From the NCBI RefSeq assembly GCF_900005765.1, contig NC_041686.1, positions 496,001 through 560,000 of the forward strand: 64,000 bases of DNA. Reading direction: 5' to 3'. Made by a program: the position numbers and the translations under genes. Of this stretch, positions 35,482-48,151 are shown in pieces. This stretch comes from Plasmodium relictum (lineage: Eukaryota; Apicomplexa; Aconoidasida; Haemosporida; Plasmodiidae). Positions within the stretch are counted from its first letter, which is position 1; every line of letters begins with the position of its first letter. Under the pieces are notes generated by a model. The model had not been told where the DNA came from and searched no databases. It worked only from the letters and a program-made list of their open reading frames with translations.

Positions 35482-37693
35482 TTATGCTTTTTTCCTTTTT
35501 TCTTGAATATATTTATGAAGTTTTTCATTAAATTTTTTGCAAATACTTATTTGTTCAAACAAATGTATTAACAAGGGTTTTCCCATAATTAATATACTAT
35601 TATATTCTTCCTAAAAAAAAAAAAAACATAATACAAAAGTAAGGAGCATACAAAATACAAAAATATAACACTTAATTGAAGAAATTAATAATAAATATAA
35701 TTATAATTTTTATTTTTCATAGCTGTATCTTTATTTTTTTATTTTTTTTATTTTACCTGCTTGGCTTGCATTTCATCTTTTATTTTAGATAAATTTTCTA
35801 AAATCTTATTTCTTTTGCTTTGTTCAGGAATATACGATGTATAAAATAAGTAAAGTAAATAATTAATTTTAATATGATATTCTTTTACAATGTCGAGGAT
35901 ATGCTGTTCGTAATCAATTGTACCTATTAATAACGACTGATTATTTTGACACTTTTTCGTATTTAAAACGAATAGTTGCCTACCTATAAAGAAATATAAT
36001 AAGATAAGAAATTATTTTCTTAGTTTTCTTCTTTTTTTTTTTTTAATGTTAATACTGTTATTTTATTTATTTTTTGTTTTGAAGATAACATTTTACCTAT
36101 ATTGAAAAGTTCTGAATAATTTTTTTTATTTTGTTGTTTATTAGTTTTCAAATCATCTATAAAATTTGAAAAATGCTGATTTAAAAAATCTTTATTTTCT
36201 AATAATTGATTATTAATATTTTCGTCATCATATATATTTTTTTTTTTTTCTAAGTTGAAACATAATTCTTCTTTCCGATCAATTGAAGTTAAATCATTGT
36301 CATCAATTTTTTCTTTTAAATCATCATAAAATTTCTTAAAAGTAAAATTTTTGTCTTTTATCATACTTATGCAATAATTATTAAATTTGTTTATTAATAA
36401 GTTATATGAATTATTATTATTTCTCACTAATTTTTCATTAGTAAATACTCCAAAACCTTCTAAGTTTTCTTCTTTAAAATAATAATTATTTTTAAATAGT
36501 ATATTTTTTTTATTATAGTATTTCGTTGACAAATATTCTTTTAAAATGCATTTTTCCAAACTTCCTTTTATATCTTGATTTAAGTTTTCTAAATTATATG
36601 ATAATGGCTCATAATTATTTTCTTCTTTTATATTTAGAAAATTTTTGTTCGTAAAAATATCTTTTTCATTTTTATCATAAAAAAACAAATGACTGTATTT
36701 ATTGTTAAATAAAAAAAACCAAAATTTATTTTCACTTAATATATTATTTTCAATGTAGTAGTCATATAACTTTTTTAATTCTTGATTTTCTGATAAAATT
36801 AATCTACTTATTTCTTTATTTATTTCAACATTCTTCGAGTTTTTTTGTTCTTCTGATATTAATATAGGCTCCTTTAGTATACTGTCATCATCATTGGAGC
36901 AAATATTTTTGTATTCATATATGTAATTTTTATGTAAATTATAAAATTCTTTATCGTTTAATATTTTATTTTGTATACACAAATCGTATAAGCTTTTGAA
37001 ATGAGCATCAACATCCAATATTTTGTTTAATGAATAACTTTCATTAATATTTAAGTTTTCGTTATTATCATCACTATCATCACTACTACTATCTTCTATT
37101 ATTATATCATTTACTTCATCATTTTTTATTTTTTCATTTTCTTCTGATTTGTCTAGAAATATATTATTTACTGTCTTCTCATTATTGCATTTCCTAAGAT
37201 TTTCATTGTTTAAATGAGCTTCTTCATTTTTTACTTTTTCGTGATTTGTATTATCTATATCTAATTCTTCAAATACCTTATAATTATTTTTTATTAAATT
37301 TAAACTAAAATTTATATATAAATGATTTTTTAAATTATCTTTATTTAAATAATTAATTATTTCTGATATATTGTTATAATCCTTTTCATTAAAAAATTCA
37401 AAAATAAATGATTCTGTATTATTATAATCATGAAAACAAAAATTATTTTTAATACTTGTTTTAGCAAATGTGAATCGTATTTTATTTTTTTTTTTAGATT
37501 TTTCTGTCTTCTTCCAGCTGAATATACATATTTTTAAATCAATATCATCAATTAAGAACAGTGAATTATTTTCATCTTTTTCCTTTTTTGTTTTTTCAGA
37601 TATATAAATAAGATATTTGTTTGTTAAAAACAAATTCCCCTTCTCGTTATTATATAAAACTTCAAATGAATCTAATATTTTTTCTTCTTCCAT
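35482..37693 (-). CDS. TFIIH subunit p62 (TFB1/GTF2H1)
   Basis: Three exons, 37693-36097, 35983-35757 and 35610-35482, GT..AG with matching phases, giving 650 aa. TFIIH core subunit in transcription initiation and nucleotide excision repair. Residues 1-118 form a PH-like domain beginning EEEKILDSFEVLYNNEKGNL, as in p62. Two BSD domains follow, at about 228-260 (HFKSLYDLCIQNKILNDKEF) and 300-335 (LKKLYDYYIENNILSENKFW), with the Phe-Trp pair at 324-325. An acidic Ser/Asp stretch (198-215) separates PH and BSD parts. Exons 2 and 3 supply the helical C-terminus (GTIDYEQHILDIVKEYHIK and MGKPLLIHLFEQISICKKF) that contacts other TFIIH subunits in the family. Without them the frame ends in intron-coded residues. 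Confidence 0.9.
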
Positions 37694-38490
37694 TAAAGAT
37701 TATTTACATTATTTTCTAAGTTATTTTTTTTTGAAATTTTATTTTAAAAAATACTTTAAATCAATTTATTTTTATTTTTTTATTCTCTTTAATATATAAA
37801 TATATATTTAATAACCTTTTTTTTTCCCCCTTTCCTTTTTTTATTTATTTTATGTAAATAATATTCAAAATATCCATATTAAGTGTAATTCAATCCTTTT
37901 TCTTTTTTTCTTTTTTTTTTTTTTATGTAAATTATAAAAAAATATCTACACTATTTAGATAAATATCCCAATTTTTATTCTTTTTAATTTTTTTTTTCTG
38001 ATAATTAGGTTTTTATTTTAAGAACAATATTACAAAAATGTAAAATAAAAATATATTTAAATGCTTGAAAAGATAAAATATTCTATATGATAATAAAAAA
38101 TATATGAAAATTTTTTTTAATATACAATTTTGATAACTAAAGGAATAATATTTAAATATAAAAATTACAAAATTTTAAAATTAAATTGTATCTAATTTTT
38201 TTTTTATTAATTATTAAAATTAAATTTACCTAAAAAAAAAAATTTAAATGAAAAAAACATAAAAAAATGGAATAAAAATTAAAAAAAATAAAAAAGATAA
38301 TTACATAATTTAAAAAAAAAAAAGTTTCAAATAATAAAATTTTTATGAGTTGAGAGAATAATATTTGAAATATATCAGCAATATTTTTGTACATCAATTA
38401 TAATTAAATTATAGAATATAGCTATATTTTTATTTTATTTTTTTATAATTATATATATACACTATGCTATAAAACAAGATTCTCAACATT
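37694..38490. other. Intergenic: p62 promoter, 3' region of Tudor gene
   Basis: No gene seen. Contains T-runs near 37815-37925 and A/T-rich sequence. Confidence 0.6.
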
Positions 38491-39930
<1,440 letters not shown>

Positions 39931-41408
39931 TTTTTAAAAAATATTTACAATAATGACTAAAAAGCTTAATGATTATAAAATAATCTGAAATTATGTATTT
40001 TTTTTTTTTTTTTATATATCTATTTAATTTTCCCTTTTTTATTAAAAATCTAATCCCAAAACTACTTTTCAATGTTAATTTTTGTATACAATAATCTTTT
40101 TTTTTTTTTACAATAAAATTTTAATTTGCTAAAAAAAAATTTTTTTTTCTTTTCCTTTTCTTTTTACATATATTTATTTTTTTAAAATTATAAAACTTTT
40201 AAAAAATAAATAAAATAAAAATGTATTAAACATATAAAAAATTGAAGTTAAATTAACAAAAGAGAAAAAATATTAAATTAATACTGAGGAAAAATTAATT
40301 ACATAATAATAAGCTAATAAAAAAAAAAAAAAAGTGAATAAAGGAATTTTTTATTATGAGAGATTTTTTTTTTTATCACTTTCTTTTATTTATTTTTTAA
40401 TAAAATTTTTACAAGAATTCTTTTTTTTTTTTTTTTTAAAGCTCTTTTTGAATTCATCATCATCTTAATTTTAATAGCAAAAAAAATGTTTATGCCTAAT
40501 TAGAAATCTTAATACCTTAAAGATATAATAAAACCCTTTATAAGAAAGACCTATACATCTGTAAATATATTATAAGAAGAAATAATCTAAAGTTAGATTA
40601 TTTAAAAAATTATATAAGATTAAAATGATACAAATAACTAAACTTTTAACGGTTATATATATATATATATATACATAACTTTCTTAAGAAATTAATATTT
40701 TAGTAATATTATTGTGTAGTATTAAAATATATAGTTTTTAATAAATATATCTTTTATTTTATAACTTTTTTCATCATTTTAAATATCAATTAAAAATATA
40801 TAATTCTATTTTCTGAAATTAATTTATAAAAAAAAATAAAGAAATAAATAAATATTAAACTAGCAAATTTTAAATTTAGTCTTTTCCTAGATAATTTATT
40901 TTACATTATTACTTTTGTAAATAAAGAAGAAAAAATTAAATTAAATTAAATTAAATATTTCTTAATTTTAACTTGTCTATTTTTTAATTTTAAGTGATTG
41001 TTTTAGTTCATCTACATTGTTAATTACTGAAAAAAGAAAAAAATTAAGTTAAAAGAAAAGCAATATAAGAAATATGTAACTTCAATTTTTTTTTTTTTTT
41101 AATGAAACTTAATGAAGTCTCAAATTTTAGGTGAATTATGCTATTATATATGTAATTTTAAAAGTTTTAAATATCAAATACTATAACTAAAGAAATTATA
41201 AGTAAAAAAGTTATTCCTTAATAAAAATTTCATATGAAAAAGTAAAAATAGAACATTATTTCATTATGGGTAAGTTGCGCATGCATTAGAAAATTATTAC
41301 TCTTAGACTTTTTCTGTGATCAAATGAATAATCATTGAACATTTATTCTCCTAAATATATAAATTTTATATATTTTTACATTGTTAAAAAAAAAAAAAAA
41401 TACTTTCT

Positions 41409-41463
<55 letters not shown>

Positions 41464-41931
41464 ATTTTATATATATAAATAAATATATGAAAAAAAAAAA
41501 TTTACATGATTACAATGTAATTTATCACCTATTTACTAGAACTGGTGTTTTCTATAATTATAAAACTTGACAAATATTTAATATAAAAAAAAAAATTGAA
41601 CAAATAAGAATTACCTAAATATGTATATATGAGAAATAAAAAAGATTTTTTTTTTTTCTGATAAATTTATTAAATTAAACTATGCGCAATCCTCTATGCG
41701 TTCCTAATATAAGTATTAGAAAAAAATTTTAATGGCAAAAAGCGAAAAATTATTTCCTGATATTGAAGTTGGAAATTTACACCTTTTAAAAAAATAAATT
41801 TAATTATTATAAAAAAAAAAATAAATTAAAATAAAATAATAATAAAGAATAAAATAATTTAGAAAATTAATAAAGTAAATAAAGATATTACTTGATTGGA
41901 AAAAATTGTGGATAACTGTTTTAAAAAAAAA
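39931..41931. promoter_or_regulatory. Divergent upstream region of RIPR and Tudor gene
   Basis: A 2-kb gap with the RIPR promoter on its right side. It contains a TA array (41414-41456) and two patches that are less A/T-rich than their surroundings, at 41265-41330 and 41680-41770, each with the palindrome TGCGCA (41276-41281 and 41683-41688). A 21-codon plus-strand frame at 41732-41797 and a possible minus-strand terminal exon at 40977-41027 were not accepted as genes. Confidence 0.5.
41414..41456. repeat. TA microsatellite upstream of RIPR
   Basis: About 21 uninterrupted TA units, some 475 bases upstream of the RIPR ATG. Confidence 0.9.
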
Positions 41932-44900
41932 ATGTGGTTTTTTTATTTGTTCTACTTGTTTACAGTATTAGAAAAATCTTTTTTCTCATTAGATATAGTA
42001 GATAGAATATTTTATCAAACAAATGAAGTAAGAAATTTAAATTTTTCCCTTGATTATAGAAATAGTGAAAAATTAGCTACAGATGACCCTATATACGATA
42101 ATGGAGAACAATTGTATGGTTATACACATAAATCACTTGAAAATATTATACCAATTAGATCTCATGATAAAATAAAGGAATATCTTTCTGATATTGTAGA
42201 CAAAAATTCATGTGCTTATTTTATAACTCAAGAAAATTCTAGCTCTGAGTTAAAAGAAAAATGCATGAATAAACATTTTTGCGGAATATTACCTAAAAAT
42301 GCACACATAAGTGAAGAAACAAAAAACAATAGGATTTATTGTGCACACATCAATAAATCATATATAATTATATACTCTCTAGGAGAGCCAATTGTAGTTG
42401 AACCAAATGTTGTTTTTCAAGAGTTATTTTTTGAAAAAGAAAAAAAAGGTATCTTGGATTGTCATGGTTTGACAATAGATATACGTCTTATAAATATTCA
42501 TACACAACATGGATGTCTACAAGATAAACTTCTAAATAATATAATGAGTGAATGTAATGAGAAAAGCCATTGTGAAATTATTTTTTCCAATGTTGACAAA
42601 AGCTCTAAGTGCTTAACTGCTCACAGTTTTTTTGTGAGCATTTATTATGAATGTAAACCAAATTGTAATATAAAAAATGAAAATGAAATATGTAAAGCAA
42701 CTAGTACAGAAACCAAAGAAGTAACATGTAAATATGGTTACAATATGTTAAATAGTGATGAAGGAACATGTCAAAAAAACACTGCATGTTTAAATGAAAT
42801 TTGTTCAGTAAATGAATATTGCAATACTACAGAAAGATCATGTATATGTAGAGATACAATACTAGATAATGGAAATGACAAATGCGAATATGATAATGTA
42901 TGTGATTTGTTAAAATGTCCTAAAGATGCTAGTTGTGAATATTCCTTAGACGGAAAAAAAGCTCAATGTAAATGTTCTGATCATAAAATTTTTTATAATA
43001 ATAAATGTTATACTCCAAATGAACTAGAATTAGCTATCCAATTAGAACTAAGAAAAAACAATACAATTTATAAAGATCATTTATATGAAGGTTCTGCATT
43101 ACAAATGAAACATATATTTCTAAAATGCGAAGAAAATTATTCCATTGAAGTAATTAATGCTTATGCTACATGTTATAAAGTTCAATTTAGTGATAACAAA
43201 ATGAAATATATGACAGAAATTTTAAAAAAAGAATGTAATGGAAAGATGAGTTGTATATATGGAAACGGTGTAGATCATGAAGATACGACAATTTATAGTA
43301 TGTGCAATAACTCTAATATAGTTTTCAAATATCAATATTTGTGTAAAGCTGATAATCAAGAAGAGAATCATAGTAATAAAAAAAAAGTTGAAATTTTTAG
43401 AAGTAGATTCAGGAGTAAATTACAGTGTCAAGGAGGAGAAATAACTATTAATAAAGCCCTATTGAAAACAGGAGAAGGTTGCGACGATTTAGATTTGAGT
43501 GATTCTTTAAAAAAGTATTGTGACGGATTAAGTGATTGTGATATAGGCTTAACTCATCATTTTGATACATATTGCATAAATGATCAGTATCTTTTTGTTA
43601 CTTATGAATGTTCAGATTTATGTGGAAAATGCACTGAAAATTCTTCCTGTTATGGAAATAAATTTCAGCATAGATGTTTTTGTAATAAGCCTTATATAAG
43701 CAAAAATGAAGGAAGTGTTTGTGAAAAACCAACAAGTTGTGACTCTGTCACTTGTGGAGTAGGGCAAGTATGCAAGGATACTAATAATAAAATTTTTTGT
43801 GAATGTGATCAAGGATATAAAAATGTTGATGGTTCTTGTATAAAAGATGATGGATGCGATCTTTTATGCCCATCAAATAAATTATGTACCATAGAAGATG
43901 ATATAAAAAAGTGTAAATGTCCAGAAGGATATATATTAGAAAAAGGAGTATGTGTTTGCTCTAAAGATGAATATATAATAGATCAAGATGGTAATTGCAT
44001 ACCTAAAAATAAATGTAAGAGAGAAGAATATAAAAATATATGTACTAATGAAGGTGAAGAATGTGTTTATAATAAAGAAAGTGAAATTATAAGATGTGAA
44101 TGTAAAATGCATTACATAAAAAATGAACGTGGTGAATGTATACCAAAAAATTACTGTTTAGAGCATACCTGTGGAAGGAATGAAGAATGTAGAATGGTTA
44201 ATTTTACTCCTCAATGTGATTGTAGAGAAAATTTTAAAAGAGAAAGTGAAGGAGTATGCGTTCATGAAAATTTTTGTTTACAAAATAGAGGAAATTGCCC
44301 TATAGATTCTACATGTATATATAAAGAAGATGGTATTCATGAATGTAGATGCAATAAACATGGATATCTTGCAGTAGATGGTAGTTGTGTTTTAGAAGAT
44401 AAATGCAGTAGTCATAATATATGCTCAGAAAACTCTCTTTGTGTAAATGTATTAAATAAACAACCATTATGCATATGTATGTTTAATTATTCTAAATTAG
44501 GTGGAAAATGTGTAATTAAAAATCCTTGCTTAAAAGAAAATGGAGGTTGCCCAAGAAATTCAATATGTTCAATGAGGAATAATAAAGTAACTTGTGAATG
44601 TAAAGAAGATTACAAAAAAGAAGGTAATTTATGCGTTCCTGAAATTACTGAGAATGATAAAGATTCCACATTTAATTGTAATAATAATGTATCTGCTGCT
44701 CTTGGTTCTTGTGGAATCATAGAATTTAATTATAAAGATAATCAGATAATTTGGAAAATAAATAATACAAATGAATCCTATATTTTTGATTATGAATATC
44801 CAGAATCAGGAATTTTAAAGGCTCATTTTAAAAATAAAGGTGATAAATCTATTGTTTTCTTAAAAAAGGAGGATGGAAATAACATAATTTTTGATGACTT

Positions 44901-44979
44901 TCACGTAGACCATGAACGCTGTATGTATGAAAACGTATTTTTTTACACATCTAAAGAAAACAATGAGAAAACTGGTTAA
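41932..44979 (+). CDS. RIPR: RIPR, Cys-rich EGF/lectin invasion protein
   Basis: Single exon, 1015 aa. The first true ATG is 41932, which places a signal peptide (MWFFYLFYLFTVLEKSFFS) at the N-terminus; the frame opens earlier only at non-ATG codons. Domain order: unique N-terminal Cys pairs (about 90-150), SUEL-like lectin domain 1 (163-243), two EGF-like modules (245-360), lectin domain 2 (393-472), a linker of only about 18 residues, lectin domain 3 (490-561), about eight EGF-like modules (563-903) and a C-terminal beta domain with two Cys (905-1015). There is no GPI signal or membrane segment, so it is secreted and held by partners. Family knowledge: in P. falciparum RIPR is part of the PTRAMP-CSS-RIPR-CyRPA-RH5 complex essential for erythrocyte entry; RH5 itself is not found outside its subgenus. 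P. falciparum RIPR is 1086 aa. Confidence 0.93.
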   Translation: MWFFYLFYLFTVLEKSFFSLDIVDRIFYQTNEVRNLNFSLDYRNSEKLATDDPIYDNGEQLYGYTHKSLENIIPIRSHDKIKEYLSDIVDKNSCAYFITQENSSSELKEKCMNKHFCGILPKNAHISEETKNNRIYCAHINKSYIIIYSLGEPIVVEPNVVFQELFFEKEKKGILDCHGLTIDIRLINIHTQHGCLQDKLLNNIMSECNEKSHCEIIFSNVDKSSKCLTAHSFFVSIYYECKPNCNIKNENEICKATSTETKEVTCKYGYNMLNSDEGTCQKNTACLNEICSVNEYCNTTERSCICRDTILDNGNDKCEYDNVCDLLKCPKDASCEYSLDGKKAQCKCSDHKIFYNNKCYTPNELELAIQLELRKNNTIYKDHLYEGSALQMKHIFLKCEENYSIEVINAYATCYKVQFSDNKMKYMTEILKKECNGKMSCIYGNGVDHEDTTIYSMCNNSNIVFKYQYLCKADNQEENHSNKKKVEIFRSRFRSKLQCQGGEITINKALLKTGEGCDDLDLSDSLKKYCDGLSDCDIGLTHHFDTYCINDQYLFVTYECSDLCGKCTENSSCYGNKFQHRCFCNKPYISKNEGSVCEKPTSCDSVTCGVGQVCKDTNNKIFCECDQGYKNVDGSCIKDDGCDLLCPSNKLCTIEDDIKKCKCPEGYILEKGVCVCSKDEYIIDQDGNCIPKNKCKREEYKNICTNEGEECVYNKESEIIRCECKMHYIKNERGECIPKNYCLEHTCGRNEECRMVNFTPQCDCRENFKRESEGVCVHENFCLQNRGNCPIDSTCIYKEDGIHECRCNKHGYLAVDGSCVLEDKCSSHNICSENSLCVNVLNKQPLCICMFNYSKLGGKCVIKNPCLKENGGCPRNSICSMRNNKVTCECKEDYKKEGNLCVPEITENDKDSTFNCNNNVSAALGSCGIIEFNYKDNQIIWKINNTNESYIFDYEYPESGILKAHFKNKGDKSIVFLKKEDGNNIIFDDFHVDHERCMYENVFFYTSKENNEKTG

Positions 44980-46051
44980 ATAAGCAATTTTCACTACTAT
45001 TTTGAAAATAAAGATATATATTTCAAGATGCCTAAATATTTTTAATAAAACATGTATGTAATATTTAAAATTTTTCTTTAATCTTATAATTGCATATAAT
45101 TATAAATTCATATAAAATTTAAAAGTATTAGATATAATTATTATCTCAAAACTCCATTTTTTTTTTTTTTTGAATAATTTTATTTATTTCCTTAAAAGGC
45201 AATTGTTTCTTTAATGTTTCTTTTGAGAAAAATAATTTTTTTTTTTGAATAGTATTATAATAGTTTTATTTTATTTGGTTGAAATTACTATTTTTAAATT
45301 TTTTTTAATATATTTCAATTAAAAAATATATGTGTACACATATTTAAGTTTTTTTTAATTACACAAGAATTTAATTTTTTTTTTTCTTTTTCATTACTTT
45401 CGTTATTCAATTTTTAAAATCCCGAAAGAAAGTACTTTTTTTGATTTAATAATAAAATTACTGATATACAAAAGTTGTATTATATTTATATATATTTATA
45501 TTTAAATATATTTTATTTAAACATTTCTTTATAAATAAAATATGTAATAAATAGGTTTATCCTTTTTTTTTTTTTTATATATATAATAAATTTGATTTTT
45601 CCTTGTTTCTTTTAAAAAAACTTATTCTTTTAATTTTACAAACTTCAATTTGATACAATTTTTTTATTTTTAATATTAAAAACTTTTACTTTATTTTTAC
45701 TTTATTTTATTTTACTTTATTTTTATTTTTATTTTTATTTTTTTTTTTTTTTGTCTAATAAGTGTTAAATAAAAGGAATTTTATATTAGTGGGTATTTTT
45801 ATGTTTAAATTTTAATGAATAGGAAAGAAATTAAAAAACAGTATAAATATCTCAAGAAAAAAAAATTCAAGGAAATAAAAAAGATAAAAGTTATATATAA
45901 TTAAATATATTTAAAAAGAAAAAATAAAACCATAATAATATATATTCAAACAAAAATAAAAATATTAATATACAAATTTTAAATGTTTCTTTAAAACAAA
46001 TTACATATATAAATAATAAAAATAAAAAATTAATTTTTTTAGTATTTTTCT
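44980..46051. other. Convergent 3' intergenic region
   Basis: No gene seen. It was checked for a downstream RIPR exon with a GPI signal; none has plausible splice sites. Contains TTTTA/TTTTTA-type short repeats near 45690-45745. Confidence 0.6.
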
Positions 46052-47275
46052 TTAAAACATTTGGTTTAAAAATGAATTTTCTCTCCAATTCTCAAAAAGA
46101 AAATTTTCCTTACATTTTTTATTTTTACATAATTTTATTTCTATTTTTTCATAAGGATTTAATAACAGTGAATCTGTGTGTATGTCTGCTGAAATATCCT
46201 CAGAAAAATCTACTAGTATTTCAAAATGTAAACTAAAAGGATTTATTGACTTTTTAATATTTGTATAATGCAAATAAGAAGAAACATATATATGGAATTT
46301 TTTTAATAAATTAACAAAATTCAATAATTCTTTATGAATGCAGACACCACTCTCATCAGTTATTTGACGAGGAGTTGAGTGAATAAATATTTTTAAATTG
46401 TATTCAGAAATTTTTTCTAATGAATTATTTTCAATATTAGAATTAAAAGTATTTTTATTAAAACCAGGATCTAAAAAGAAAATAGAATCAACTTTTTCCC
46501 AAAAAAAATTCATTTTATTTGCTTCTCTTAATAAAGAAATTAACACTGTACATCCTTTGCTAAAACCAATTAAAACCAATTTATTTTTTATTTTTTCTTT
46601 TAAATATTTACTGTAATATTCATTGTCATAATTGTCATTAATAAATTTTTCTTCTTTGTTTGTTTTATCTTTAGTAGCATATTTATAAATATCACTATTA
46701 TTAATTTCATTGGAATCATTAATATTACTATTAAAAGTATTTCTCACATTATTAGTATTACAGTTACTATTATAATTTTTTTTTTTTTTCTTGTTTTCTG
46801 ATAGTTTCTCATTTAATGAGATCAATAAGCAGAGTAAATGTTTTATACATGTTGCTGACGTATCATTATTATTATATGTTGTGGTCTTATTATGTTCTTG
46901 TGAATTTTTTTCAATGATGTTTCCAGTAACTATATTGGAAGATATTTCAGGGAATTGCAAAAAATTAGAAAACGTAGCATAATAATTATAAAAAGTACTA
47001 GGTTTAATAAATATTATATGATCATATAAATACTTTCGAGATATTACCCAAAATAAGGCTTCATAACTAAAACAATAACTTGTACACTCATATGTTGATT
47101 CTAATATAAATGATGTATAAACAGAATTAGAAAAAAAATTAGAATAATCACCAGGAAAAAATATGATATATTTACTATCGTAATCTTTATTTATTAAAAT
47201 CGGTTCTCTATATAATATGGTGTTATATTTTTTATTAAATCCACATACATTATAAACACCAAAACATACTGGCAT
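46052..47275 (-). CDS. C2orf69/UPF0565-family hydrolase-like protein
   Basis: Single exon, 407 aa from the ATG at 47275; the frame upstream of it has only non-ATG codons. It matches the C2orf69 family: FFPGD near 39-43, a serine-hydrolase-type nucleophile elbow GFSKG at 237-241 (Ser239) in LVLIGFSKGCTVLISLL, then FFLDPGFN, and the family tail FIHSTPRQITDESGVCIHKE and SSYLHYTNI. Human C2orf69 is linked to mitochondria and to a lethal autoinflammatory disorder; its substrate is unknown. A low-complexity Asn insert (about 160-215) interrupts the fold before the nucleophile. Asp and His of a catalytic triad cannot be assigned with certainty. Confidence 0.8.
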   Translation of the reverse strand: MPVCFGVYNVCGFNKKYNTILYREPILINKDYDSKYIIFFPGDYSNFFSNSVYTSFILESTYECTSYCFSYEALFWVISRKYLYDHIIFIKPSTFYNYYATFSNFLQFPEISSNIVTGNIIEKNSQEHNKTTTYNNNDTSATCIKHLLCLLISLNEKLSENKKKKKNYNSNCNTNNVRNTFNSNINDSNEINNSDIYKYATKDKTNKEEKFINDNYDNEYYSKYLKEKIKNKLVLIGFSKGCTVLISLLREANKMNFFWEKVDSIFFLDPGFNKNTFNSNIENNSLEKISEYNLKIFIHSTPRQITDESGVCIHKELLNFVNLLKKFHIYVSSYLHYTNIKKSINPFSLHFEILVDFSEDISADIHTDSLLLNPYEKIEIKLCKNKKCKENFLFENWRENSFLNQMF

Positions 47276-47915
47276 TTTAAAATGTGCATTAAAAATGAAT
47301 AAAAAAAACGAAAAAAGAAAAAAACAAAAAAGAAAAAACAAAATATAAGTGTTATCTTTTTCAAAAATGTTTTTAATTCATGCTTTTTTTCTTTTAATTA
47401 TAATATATTTTTCAATTTTAAAAGTTTTAATATAATTTAATTAAATTATTTTTCTTTAATTTCCGTGAGAACAACTGAATACTTCAAAAAAAAAAAAAAA
47501 AAAAAAAAGGCATGAAGTTCTTAAAATAGACAAAAAAAAAATAAAATAAAATAAAATAAAAATAAAATTAAAAATGAAGAATGCATGTAAGAATAAGTAT
47601 ACCATAATAAAGATAAAATAAATTAACAAATAATAAAAAAGTAATTATTCATATTTTTAATTTTAAAACTATTTATTCTTTGATACAAAGTTTTCAAATA
47701 ACAGAAATATAAAAGAAAAACATATTTTTCTCTTTAAATGATGTGTTAAAGTTCATTTGTATATTAAAAAAAGATATACATTTTTCTATATAAAAAAAAT
47801 ATTTTCTTTTTATCTAAAATTTTTATTATTATTATTCTTTTTATTTTTTTTTTAATATTTTAAATTACGTATTTTATTTATTCCTTTTGACTTAATAAAA
47901 AAAATTTATATAAAG

Positions 47916-47966
<51 letters not shown>

Positions 47967-48151
47967 TATATTTATATTTATGAAACCATTCTTAATTTTT
48001 TTTCAGAAAAGCTTGTATCTCCACTTTTAAGTTAATATTTCAGTAATATAAAATAATATTTAAAAAAAAATGTTACAAAAAATAATAGCTGAATTTTTAA
48101 ATATTATAAATTTTTATAAAAATACATGTACCAATATTTATAATTTTACTA
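47276..48151. other. Intergenic region
   Basis: Between two minus-strand genes. Holds an A-run near 47486-47508, a TA array at 47916-47962 and no gene. A less A/T-rich patch at 48004-48030 has no supported exon. Confidence 0.55.
47916..47962. repeat. TA microsatellite
   Basis: About 23 TA units downstream of the COA1-like gene. Confidence 0.85.

Noticed and set aside
40977-41027. Possible minus-strand terminal exon, VINNVDELKQSLKIKK before a stop
   Set aside because: No convincing upstream exons before the RIPR promoter; a single short exon is not enough.
41732-41797. Plus-strand 21-codon frame MAKSEKLFPDIEVGNLHLLK ahead of RIPR
   Set aside because: Sequence is non-repetitive, but the frame is short, lacks splice partners and lies in the likely RIPR 5' region; it may be a uORF.
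44980-45300. Search for a RIPR downstream exon carrying a GPI signal
   Set aside because: Only T-run-derived hydrophobic frames without suitable splice sites were found, and the protein already ends as RIPR is known to.
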